In this document: positions 1 to 5,774 of the stretch, in pieces
Layout: every line of letters begins with the position of its first letter
Position numbering within the stretch: the first letter of the stretch is position 1
Assembly (NCBI GenBank): GCA_947259815.1
Contig: CAMYNO010000032.1
Coordinates: 1-6,918, forward strand
DNA from: an uncultured Parvularculaceae bacterium
Lineage (GTDB): Bacteria > Pseudomonadota > Alphaproteobacteria > Caulobacterales > Parvularculaceae
Length of the DNA: 6,918 nt
Reading direction: 5' to 3'
Position numbers and translations under genes: made by a program
Notes under the pieces: model-generated
Told to the model about the DNA's origin: nothing
Seen by the model: the letters and a program-made list of their open reading frames with translations, nothing else
Databases searched by the model: none

Positions 1-1125
1 GCGCACCGCATTTTCCACCATAACGGCGCGGACAGTCTTTTCATCGAGCCCCGCGTCAAGCAATGCCTGGGTCAGGGCCGGTAACTCGGTTGCATCCAGG
101 GGCGTATGCACTGTTCCGTCAAAATCGGAACCAAGCGCCACATGATCCGCACCAAGAAGATTGACGGCGTAGACGATGGCTTGCGCAATCGTTTCCATAT
201 CCGGCGTACACACCGCGCCGTCCCAATAGCCGACGCCGATGAGACCACCGGCGTCGGCGACCGCTTTCAGCATCTCATCGGAAATGTTTCGCGGGCTGTC
301 GCAATGGCCTTTCAAGCCGGTATGCGAAACAATCACCGGGCGCGTAGACAGCGCGAGCACATCAGCGACAACGGTTTCCGATCCATGGGCGACATCGACA
401 ATCATGTTGAGTTCATTGGCGCGCCAGACGACATCGCGACCGAAATCCGTCAGCCCGGACTTGCCTGACCCGTGAAGCGACCCGCCAAGCTCATTGTCAA
501 AGAAATGCTGAAGGCCGACGACCCGAAGCCCTTCGGCGTCGAATTTGTCCAGATTTTCAATATCGCCTTCAAGCGGATGCGCGCCCTCTATGCCGTAGAC
601 CCCGGCGAGGGCGCCGACATTCAACGCGCGCTTTAACTCCGCCTGACTGCGCACCATGCGAAACGCAGGCCCGAAGCGTTCGTCAGCACGCCTGAGCCGG
701 CGCGCCTGATATTTCGCGCGCTCAAACAGGGAGCCCCATGTTGCAACCGGCCAGCGCTGCACCATGGCAAGCGCTGTAATATCATCCGTACTCGCATCAT
801 TTTCTTCGTAGTTCAGACCCTTCGGCGATTTTGTCACCGCAGTGAACACCTGCAGCTTGACGCCGCCTTCGATCAGCCGCGGAATATCCGTCTGCCCCCG
901 CTTGTTGCGGCGCGTCGGATCGCGCATCCATAACAGCGTATCGGCATGAAGGTCTGCGACCGGTATGGTTTCATGGAGAGATCGCGCCCTGGCGCTGACG
1001 GGATATGCCTCATGAGCGATGACCTGATTGAGATCCGCATCGATGCGGGCCGGTATGACGTAAAATACAAGCGCCAGCGACGCCAGGACAAAAACTGCAA
1101 TTCCTGCACTGATTATATTTCGCAT
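1..1125 (-). CDS. Membrane dipeptidase (peptidase family M19), C-terminus cut by the window edge
   Basis: A zinc-dependent dipeptidase of the renal-dipeptidase type, which hydrolyses dipeptides. 375 codons are open from the ATG at 1125 to base 1 with no stop, so the C-terminus lies outside. All family metal ligands are visible: H60 and D62 in DLHADT, bridging E180 in GIEGAHPL, H247 in DVAHGS, H268 in VSHTG, and D334 in GSDFDG. SPRNISD (residues 277-283) is also typical. Residues about 4-24 form a hydrophobic segment with no lipobox cysteine, so an uncleaved anchor or signal peptide facing the periplasm is likely. The start is supported by GGGGAGG five bases upstream. It lies 41 bp after the CofC-like gene on the same strand and is probably the third gene of that operon. 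The family assignment is secure. The natural substrate cannot be told from sequence. Confidence 0.93.
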   Translation of the reverse strand, partial: MRNIISAGIAVFVLASLALVFYVIPARIDADLNQVIAHEAYPVSARARSLHETIPVADLHADTLLWMRDPTRRNKRGQTDIPRLIEGGVKLQVFTAVTKSPKGLNYEENDASTDDITALAMVQRWPVATWGSLFERAKYQARRLRRADERFGPAFRMVRSQAELKRALNVGALAGVYGIEGAHPLEGDIENLDKFDAEGLRVVGLQHFFDNELGGSLHGSGKSGLTDFGRDVVWRANELNMIVDVAHGSETVVADVLALSTRPVIVSHTGLKGHCDSPRNISDEMLKAVADAGGLIGVGYWDGAVCTPDMETIAQAIVYAVNLLGADHVALGSDFDGTVHTPLDATELPALTQALLDAGLDEKTVRAVMVENAVR

Positions 1126-1166
1126 AGTCGCCTCCCCAAAGTTTATCTGGCGGTTTTGCAATTTTC

Positions 1167-1766
1167 CTACGCTGTCGACCGGGCGCCGAGTTGGTCGAGG
1201 TCTGACGCCTCGTCGATATCCGATAGCCGCTCCAGCATAGCAGTTTTATAGCCATGCGGCAGGGAATTCATCGTGTCGCAAAGAGCATGCGCGCTGGACC
1301 AGCGAACGCCCTGAAAAAGCGTGGGCGCCGGGCGCCGCCCCGCCAGCCCGATCAGCCAGTAACCGCCATCCAGCGCCGGACCGAACACCGCATCAGCGCC
1401 GCGCATGGCGGCAAACGCCTTGTACAGATGACGCGCACGCAAGCCCGGCGCATCCGCGCCGATGATGACGACCGGCCCCTGCGGCGCAGCGCGAAAGGCG
1501 CGCGCCATGCGCTGCCCCAGATCGCCGGTCCCTTGCGGGCGCCGGGCGCAATAATACGGAAAGACGTTTTCCCAACCCTGAAGCGCCGACGCCGGATCGA
1601 CGGCGATTTGCGTTTCCCACGGCCCTTTTACCGCTTCTGCGACGACACGTTCGGTCATGATACGGAACAATGCCGCAGCGCGCCCGGCGCCCACCGCCTT
1701 AGCCAGTCTCGTCTTGACCGTGCCCGCGCGCGGCGCCTTGGCAAAAACAATTACCGTTCCCGACAT
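1167..1766 (-). CDS. TIGR04282-like (CofC-like) transferase, 'rSAM/selenodomain-associated transferase 1'
   Basis: A 199-residue protein with the nucleotidyl/glycosyltransferase GT-A fold of the CofC/DUF2064 group. Visible motifs are the N-terminal nucleotide-binding stretch FAKAPRAGTVKTRLA (residues 8-22), GADAPGL (103-109, with D105 where a metal-binding acid is expected), FGPALDGGYWLIG (128-140), VRWSSAHAL (154-162) and the terminal SDIDEASDLD (182-191). The frame stays open 27 codons further upstream, but the start at 1766 is preferred. It puts the first strand (TVIVFAK) at the N-terminus as in the family, and it overlaps the preceding gene's stop by one base (TAATG), a translational-coupling arrangement. 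The acceptor and donor substrates are not known. Family members are named for co-occurrence with a radical SAM/selenodomain protein, which is not present here. Confidence 0.9.
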   Translation of the reverse strand: MSGTVIVFAKAPRAGTVKTRLAKAVGAGRAAALFRIMTERVVAEAVKGPWETQIAVDPASALQGWENVFPYYCARRPQGTGDLGQRMARAFRAAPQGPVVIIGADAPGLRARHLYKAFAAMRGADAVFGPALDGGYWLIGLAGRRPAPTLFQGVRWSSAHALCDTMNSLPHGYKTAMLERLSDIDEASDLDQLGARSTA

Positions 1767-2452
1767 TATCCGTAGGCTTTCAATAAGACTTCCGGCGAGG
1801 CGCCAAACAGAAAACGGGCAAGCAACAGATTGTTCCGGATAACGCAACGAGCGTATCCCATGCGTTCATAGCGTTCAGCACTGGTGGCGGCGGTCGCCGG
1901 CAACACCTTTATAACGCCGCGGCCAAACCTTTTGACAAGGCGGCGGATAATATCGACATCCTCAAACAGGGGAATATCCCGATAGCCGCCGATTTCATCG
2001 TAAAGCGCACGCGAGACAAACAACCCCTGATCCCCATAGGGAAGAGATAACATTCGTGTACGTATCATGGCGCCTGCCGACACAAGCTTCGCCGCCGGCG
2101 CCTTCGTTTCAAACGCCAGGGTAAAGACGCCAAGGCGGGCGCTTTCGCATTCCATATGATTGCGCGCGACCGCCGCCCACTTGTCATCGAGGATTGTATC
2201 GCCATGGAGGAACAACAGCCATTGTCCGCGCGCCTCCCCCGCCCCGGCGCGCAATTGTCCGCCGCGCCCCGGCGCATGCGCGATCACGCGGGCGCCAAAG
2301 CCGTCTGCAATTTCCGCTGTCCTGTCCGTCGAGCCGCCGTCGACGACAACGACTTCCTTGACGGTCCCGTCGCACGCGGCGGGCACGAGGGCCTCAAGAC
2401 AGCGCGCAAGGCGGCTTTCAGCATTAAGCGTCGGGATCACAACGGAAATCAT
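1766..2452 (-). CDS. TIGR04283-like family-2 glycosyltransferase, 'rSAM/selenodomain-associated transferase 2'
   Basis: A 228-residue cytosolic GT2 glycosyltransferase, the first gene of the minus-strand operon. It starts directly with the first Rossmann strand (MISVVIPTLNAE). It carries VVVDGGSTD (residues 35-43, nucleotide-sugar binding), GRGGQL (62-67), LHGDT (82-86, in the DXD position), YGDQG (139-143) and PLFEDVDIIRRL (161-172), the usual signature order of TIGR04283. The C-terminal stretch is rich in Arg and Leu and may contact the membrane or partner, but it shows no clear transmembrane helix. The ATG at 2452 has a weak AAAAAGGG ribosome-binding stretch six bases away. It overlaps the following transferase gene by one base. 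Donor sugar and acceptor are unknown. Relatives are found near arsenosugar-type radical SAM genes, but nothing in this window confirms such a pathway. Confidence 0.9.
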   Translation of the reverse strand: MISVVIPTLNAESRLARCLEALVPAACDGTVKEVVVVDGGSTDRTAEIADGFGARVIAHAPGRGGQLRAGAGEARGQWLLFLHGDTILDDKWAAVARNHMECESARLGVFTLAFETKAPAAKLVSAGAMIRTRMLSLPYGDQGLFVSRALYDEIGGYRDIPLFEDVDIIRRLVKRFGRGVIKVLPATAATSAERYERMGYARCVIRNNLLLARFLFGASPEVLLKAYG

Positions 2453-2525
2453 GGCCGGCCCTTTTTGCGGACAAGCCGCGCCAACCGCAATTGCAAAAGG
2501 CGCCGGGGATAAATTGGGAAATTTT

Positions 2526-2540
2526 GTTCTTGATTTGTTC
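2526..2540 (+). promoter_or_regulatory. Putative LexA (SOS) operator, GTTC-N7-GTTC
   Basis: The sequence GTTCTTGATTTGTTC is a perfect match to the direct-repeat operator GTTC-N7-GTTC bound by alphaproteobacterial LexA. It ends 23 bp before the ATG of the radical SAM gene and overlaps the best -35 candidate, as expected for a repressor site. It is also 73 bp upstream of the divergent glycosyltransferase start. I noticed no second copy of the spaced motif elsewhere in the window. A random 8-base match within this 111-bp gap would be rare. LexA itself is not encoded here, so binding is inferred. Confidence 0.72.
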
Positions 2541-2557
2541 TTTTTGTGCGCTAGTTT
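2530..2557 (+). promoter_or_regulatory. Candidate promoter of the radical SAM gene
   Basis: TTGATT at 2530-2535 and TAGTTT at 2552-2557 with a 16-base spacer form a weak sigma-70-like promoter inside an AT-rich patch that contrasts with the GC-rich surroundings. The predicted transcription start would fall at or next to the ATG at 2564, so the mRNA could be leaderless. This agrees with the lack of any Shine-Dalgarno sequence there. Both hexamers are poor matches, so this is tentative. Confidence 0.3.
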
Positions 2558-2563
2558 TCAAAA

Positions 2564-3784
2564 ATGGCGCGCGCTGCACACCTTTCCTTCAAACGCCCCG
2601 CCGACGGGGCCTCTCTTCGCCCGGAGGCCGCCGATCAAACCGGGGCCGATCGACCGCCCGAAGGAGGAAAGGGACGCGGCGCGCGCTCCAATCAATCAGG
2701 GCGCTATGAAAAGGAAAAGCGCGAGGGCATTGATGATGGTTGGCGGGATGATGGCTGGCAGAATGACGCCGCGGAATTTGACGGCGCCCCACTCGACAGA
2801 ATTGCCGAGGAAGAAAAAAACGAGGCGCCGCCGTTAAAAACCGAAATCACGATCGAGAAGCCGAAAAAGATCATCACCTTTAACAAGTCGCCTTACGTTG
2901 GTTTTGATCGCTCGATTAATCCCTATCGCGGCTGCGAACATGGCTGCATCTATTGTTTCGCCCGCCCGACCCACGCCTATATGGGCCTGTCGCCGGGGCT
3001 CGATTTTGAATCCCGGCTATTTGCAAAACCGACGGCCGCGGCGCTGCTGGAAAAGGAACTCTCCAATCCGCGCTATGCGCCGCGTGTTGTCGCCATGGGC
3101 ACGAACACCGATCCCTACCAGCCGATCGAGCGAAAGTTCCGGATCATGCGCGGCGTTCTGGAAACATTTTCGCGCTTCAATCATCCCGTCACGATACTGA
3201 CGAAATCCCATCTTATCACCCGCGATATTGACCTGTTGGCGCCCATGGCGGCGCAAAACCTGACCCGGGCGATGGTTTCAATCACGACCCGCGACAAGGC
3301 GCTGGCCCGCTCCATGGAACCGCGCGCTTCCGCGCCCGGCCGCCGGTTCGACGCCGTGCGCGCCTTGAGCCAGGCCGGCATTCCCACCGGCGTCATGACA
3401 GCGCCGATGATCCCCGGCCTCAACGATGATGAGCTTGAAACGCTGATGGAAGAGGCTAAAGACGCCGGCGCCGATTTTGTCGGCTATACGATTATCCGCT
3501 TGCCGCTGGAGGTTTCGCCGCTGTTTCAGGAATGGCTGGAAACCTATGCGCCCAACCGGGCGGCCAGAATCATGCGCCATATTCGCGACATGAATGGCGG
3601 GCGTGATTACGATGTCGACTGGTCGCGCGGCAAGGAAATCAAAGCGACTTACGCCAGGCTGATCTCGCAGCGGTTCAAAAAAGCAGTCACAAATCTTGGC
3701 CTCAATAAGGACAGGCCATCGCTTGATCTTTCGCAGTTCAGGATCCCGGCGGAGGCGACGGCGCAGATGGATCTCTTCCGATGA
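2564..3784 (+). CDS. PA0069-family radical SAM protein (SplB/DNA-photolyase-related), possible DNA repair enzyme
   Basis: A 406-residue radical S-adenosylmethionine enzyme. The [4Fe-4S] cluster motif is C124-x3-C128-x2-C131 (CEHGCIYCFARPTHAYMG), preceded by SINPYRGC. The family's N-terminal signature is present as KGRGARSNQSGRYEKEKR (residues 36-53) followed by DDGW. GTNTDPYQPIE and the strand IPTGVMTAPMIPGLND follow the cluster in the usual SplB-like order. No cysteine occurs outside the cluster motif, so the hydrogen-donor cysteine of Bacillus spore photoproduct lyase has no counterpart. The protein ends QMDLFR, and QMDLF (401-405) fits the sliding-clamp binding pentapeptide consensus. The ATG at 2564 is the first possible start after an in-frame TAG at 2552, and it has no Shine-Dalgarno sequence. 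A LexA-type box sits just upstream. The stop lies 3 bp from that of the convergent regulator gene. Family membership is confident. A role in DNA repair is inferred. Confidence 0.92.
   Translation: MARAAHLSFKRPADGASLRPEAADQTGADRPPEGGKGRGARSNQSGRYEKEKREGIDDGWRDDGWQNDAAEFDGAPLDRIAEEEKNEAPPLKTEITIEKPKKIITFNKSPYVGFDRSINPYRGCEHGCIYCFARPTHAYMGLSPGLDFESRLFAKPTAAALLEKELSNPRYAPRVVAMGTNTDPYQPIERKFRIMRGVLETFSRFNHPVTILTKSHLITRDIDLLAPMAAQNLTRAMVSITTRDKALARSMEPRASAPGRRFDAVRALSQAGIPTGVMTAPMIPGLNDDELETLMEEAKDAGADFVGYTIIRLPLEVSPLFQEWLETYAPNRAARIMRHIRDMNGGRDYDVDWSRGKEIKATYARLISQRFKKAVTNLGLNKDRPSLDLSQFRIPAEATAQMDLFR
3764..3778 (+). other. C-terminal QMDLF: candidate DnaN (beta sliding clamp) binding motif
   Basis: Codons 401-405 of the radical SAM gene encode Gln-Met-Asp-Leu-Phe, one residue before the C-terminus. 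The established bacterial clamp-binding consensus is QL[S/D]LF with the pattern Q-hydrophobic-x-L-F, typically at a flexible terminus as in translesion polymerases and mismatch repair proteins. The preceding residues (PAEATA) look unstructured, which would leave the motif exposed. Clamp binding is predicted by motif only. Confidence 0.55.
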
Positions 3785-3787
3785 GCG

Positions 3788-5341
3788 TTACGAAAAGCCG
3801 CGTTTTGAAAGCGCAACATCAATTCGTTGACGCAATCCGCCGTCGGCAAAGGGGAAGGCGTTGAAAAAGTCGGCGCGGGTCAGGCCGGGAAAACGCGTAT
3901 GCGCATTTTCCGCCCAATAGGCGGCGAGCCTGTCGTCGCCAGCGATGTCGTTCATCGCCACAGCGATGGCGGCGATCAGCACGTGGGCGCCGGGGGACCG
4001 GGCCGCGTCATTGGCCCAGCGCGCGGCGCCGGTTTCATCGCCGGCCAAAGCACAGGTAAAGGCCCGCACGCCAAGCATGGCGTAACGAAACGGATCGAGC
4101 GGGCTGAGCGCCAACGCCAGGTCAATGCCCTCCACGCTGCCCTCGCCACGCCCGGAAATCGTATCCGCCCAGGCATGGGCGTAAACCCCTTGCGCGTAAT
4201 TCGGGCTCAGCGTCACCGCGCGGTCCAGCCAGTTGATGCCGGCGGCGGGATCCTGTTCGATCCACGAAACGCGCCCCATTGAGAAATTTGCAAAAGGATC
4301 GAGCGGGTCAAGCGCGACCGCTTTTTCCGCCGCACGCCGCGCGGCAATTTTCTCCGCAGCTAGATCATCCTTGTAATGAAGAAATGCGTTCTGAAAATGC
4401 GCCGATGAAAGCGCCGCATGGGCGCGGGCGAAATCCGGCTCGCGCGAAACCGCCCTGTCAAACATCGACGCCGCGATCTCATTGTCGTTTTTATTAAAGC
4501 GATAAAGATGTTGCAGGCCCAGATGATAGGCGGCCCAGGCGTCAAGATTTTCCGGCGCCGAGATGCTCGCTTCACGCGCTTCGTTTTGCGGGATGTGCAC
4601 TTCCAGCGCTGCGATAACGCTGGCGACAATGCGCGACCTGATTTCATGGACGTCCTCGACGCGGCCGCCGAAACTGTCGCCCCACAGAACGCTATCGCTT
4701 TTGGCGTCGGCAAGTTCCACCGTCACCGTGATCCGGTCGCCGACAATTTCAACGACGCCGGACACCACATAGCGCACGCCCAACATGTTGCCGACATCTT
4801 GAATGTCCGGCTCGGCGCCGCGAAACCGGAAAGACGACCCCCGCGCGATAATAAAAAGCCAGCGCAGGCGCGAAAGCGCGGAAATCAATTCATGGGGCAA
4901 TGCATCGGCGACACCCGCATAAGCGCCCGCCGCACCCACAAGGCGAAACGGCAACACTGCAATCGACGGCCGCCCCTGCTGCGCCGGCGCCGGTGCTTGC
5001 GCTTCGTGGCCGGCGACTTGCGCATTACCGCCCTCGACGACGCCTTCGCCGACAAAACGGAAGCCCTTGCCGTGGATCGTTTTGATCCAGCGCTGATCGC
5101 GGCCATTATCTCCCAGGGCCTGTCGCGCGGATTTAATACGGCTCGACAATGCCGCATCAGAAATAAAACGCCCGTCCCAGATCTTTTCGATGATCTCGGT
5201 TTTGGAAACCATCCGGTCACGATTGGCGACAAGCAGCGCCAGCAAGGCGAAGACCTGCGGCTCCACCGGAACCACATCGCCGCCCCGGCGCAGTTCGACT
5301 TTCTCCTCGTCGATCGTGAATTCGTCAAACCGGTAAATCAT
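3788..5341 (-). CDS. CadC/ToxR-type winged-helix regulator with TolB-like domain and TPRs
   Basis: A 517-residue putative transcription regulator. Residues 1-97 form an OmpR/CadC-type winged helix: the strand MIYRFDEFTID, then VEPQVFALLALLVAN, the recognition region around SDAALSSRIKSARQALGD, and the wing TIHGKGFRFVG. A linker rich in Ala, Pro and Gln (98-124) follows. Next is a TolB-N/adenylate-cyclase-associated type domain (125-252) from SIAVLPF to ALEVHIP. The rest (about 266-500) consists of helical TPR-like repeats with the FDRAVSREPDF, AEKAVALDPLDPF and LDRAVTLSPNY pattern. Unlike CadC or ToxR, no transmembrane segment is visible between DNA-binding and sensor parts, so it is probably cytoplasmic. 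The ATG at 5341 places the first wHTH strand at the N-terminus, and its ribosome site (ACGGAA) is weak. It is divergent from the tautomerase gene. Target genes and signal are unknown. Confidence 0.88.
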   Translation of the reverse strand: MIYRFDEFTIDEEKVELRRGGDVVPVEPQVFALLALLVANRDRMVSKTEIIEKIWDGRFISDAALSSRIKSARQALGDNGRDQRWIKTIHGKGFRFVGEGVVEGGNAQVAGHEAQAPAPAQQGRPSIAVLPFRLVGAAGAYAGVADALPHELISALSRLRWLFIIARGSSFRFRGAEPDIQDVGNMLGVRYVVSGVVEIVGDRITVTVELADAKSDSVLWGDSFGGRVEDVHEIRSRIVASVIAALEVHIPQNEAREASISAPENLDAWAAYHLGLQHLYRFNKNDNEIAASMFDRAVSREPDFARAHAALSSAHFQNAFLHYKDDLAAEKIAARRAAEKAVALDPLDPFANFSMGRVSWIEQDPAAGINWLDRAVTLSPNYAQGVYAHAWADTISGRGEGSVEGIDLALALSPLDPFRYAMLGVRAFTCALAGDETGAARWANDAARSPGAHVLIAAIAVAMNDIAGDDRLAAYWAENAHTRFPGLTRADFFNAFPFADGGLRQRIDVALSKRGFS

Positions 5342-5352
5342 TGTTCCGTCAC

Positions 5353-5358
5353 TATAAT
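5353..5358 (+). promoter_or_regulatory. Possible -10 box (TATAAT) in the divergent intergenic region
   Basis: A perfect TATAAT on the plus strand lies 11 bp beyond the regulator's start codon, in the 149-bp gap shared with the tautomerase gene. No acceptable -35 hexamer sits 16-18 bases upstream. If used, it would give the tautomerase mRNA a leader of roughly 125 bases that contains the hairpin at 5440-5460. The complementary strand reads ATTATAGT, so it could instead serve the regulator, but only with almost no leader. Confidence 0.22.
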
Positions 5359-5430
5359 CGAATTCTCAGCGAAACTCCCAAATTTCTCCAGACTTCCTTC
5401 AAGCTTCGCGGCAACGCCCCGCCTATACCG

Positions 5431-5460
5431 AAAAACGAAGGGCGGCCATGAGCGCCGCCC
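5431..5460 (-). terminator. Hairpin with U-rich tail reading toward the regulator gene (terminator or attenuator candidate)
   Basis: GGGCGGC (5440-5446) and GCCGCCC (5454-5460) form a perfect 7-bp GC stem with a 7-base loop. On the minus strand it is followed by TTCGTTTTT, which makes it look like an intrinsic terminator for leftward transcription. It lies about 100 bp upstream of the regulator's start codon and 30 bp before the tautomerase ATG. It could block antisense read-through from the tautomerase side, or attenuate the regulator if its promoter lies further right. On the plus strand it would be a leader hairpin without a U-tract. Confidence 0.45.
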
Positions 5461-5490
5461 ACAAACTGAACAGGAAAAAGGAGAAACCCC

Positions 5491-5715
5491 ATGCCACTCG
5501 TAACTGTCGACGTCATCAAGGACGTATTCACCACGGAACAGAAAACCGACATCATCGAACGCGTCACCAACGCCATGCTCGCCGTCGAAGGCGAAGCCCT
5601 GCGCCCCTACACATGGGTTCGGATCAACGAAATCGAACAAGGCGACTGGGCCATCGGCGGCCAGCAATTGACGGCCGCGTCCGTCCACGCCCTTGCCGCC
5701 GGCGAGGCTGCATAA
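5491..5715 (+). CDS. 4-oxalocrotonate tautomerase family protein
   Basis: A 74-residue protein of the short 4-OT subgroup of the tautomerase superfamily, whose members use an N-terminal proline as catalytic base after Met removal and assemble as oligomers in the cytosol. Met-Pro at the start gives the required Pro1. The length and the pattern EQK..II..V, followed by [15 protein letters not shown], match the family. Aligned by eye to Pseudomonas 4-OT, the Arg39 equivalent is kept (R43 in mature numbering), the Arg11 region is Val/Phe, and the Phe50 position is Trp (W52). The substrate therefore probably differs from 4-oxalocrotonate. The start is fixed by AAGGAG seven bases before the ATG. A strong hairpin follows the stop, before rnhB. 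No aromatic-degradation genes are nearby, so its physiological role is open. Confidence 0.92.
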   Translation: MPLVTVDVIKDVFTTEQKTDIIERVTNAMLAVEGEALRPYTWVRINEIEQGDWAIGGQQLTAASVHALAAGEAA

Positions 5716-5724
5716 AACGGCTGG

Positions 5725-5753
5725 CGGCGCGGACGGTCTTTTCGTCCGCGCCG
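5725..5753 (+). terminator. Strong GC-rich hairpin after the tautomerase gene
   Basis: CGGCGCGGACG (5725-5735) pairs perfectly with CGTCCGCGCCG (5743-5753) around the 7-base loop GTCTTTT. It begins nine bases after the tautomerase stop and ends 21 bases before rnhB. No U-tract follows on either strand, so it is not a textbook intrinsic terminator. It may instead stabilise the 3' end of the tautomerase mRNA or be a processing point between two separately expressed genes. Confidence 0.45.
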
Positions 5754-5774
5754 ACTCACGCCTTTCAATAGCGC

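Noticed and set aside
106..468. A 120-codon plus-strand frame near the left edge
   Set aside because: It is antisense to the M19 dipeptidase, which has all its metal ligands on the minus strand.
1126..1166. Gap between the CofC-like gene and the dipeptidase, inspected for a promoter or terminator
   Set aside because: Only 41 bp, with a ribosome binding site but no hairpin or convincing promoter hexamers; best read as an intra-operon spacer.
1254..1775. A 173-codon open frame on the plus strand
   Set aside because: It is antisense to the CofC-like transferase, whose motifs are clear on the other strand; its composition is Arg-rich and resembles no protein family.
1767..1847. An upstream start for the CofC-like gene at 1847
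   Set aside because: It would add 27 residues unlike the family and overlap the glycosyltransferase coding end; the ATG at 1766 in TAATG fits better.
1864..1876. GTTC-N5-GTTC, resembling a second LexA box
   Set aside because: The spacer is 5 instead of 7 and it lies within the glycosyltransferase coding sequence.
2462..2502. Imperfect inverted repeat (TTGCGG/CCGCAA plus palindrome GCAATTGC) upstream of the glycosyltransferase
   Set aside because: The arms are only 6 bases with a long loop and no U-tract; nothing ties it to a known regulatory element.
2160..2837. A 225-codon plus-strand frame crossing the divergent intergenic region
   Set aside because: It overlaps the glycosyltransferase in antisense and the radical SAM gene in another frame, and has a low-complexity Ala/Pro/Arg composition.
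4418..5503. A 361-codon open frame on the plus strand
   Set aside because: It lies antisense to the wHTH/TPR regulator, has no recognisable domain and an Arg/His-rich composition typical of shadow frames in GC-rich DNA.
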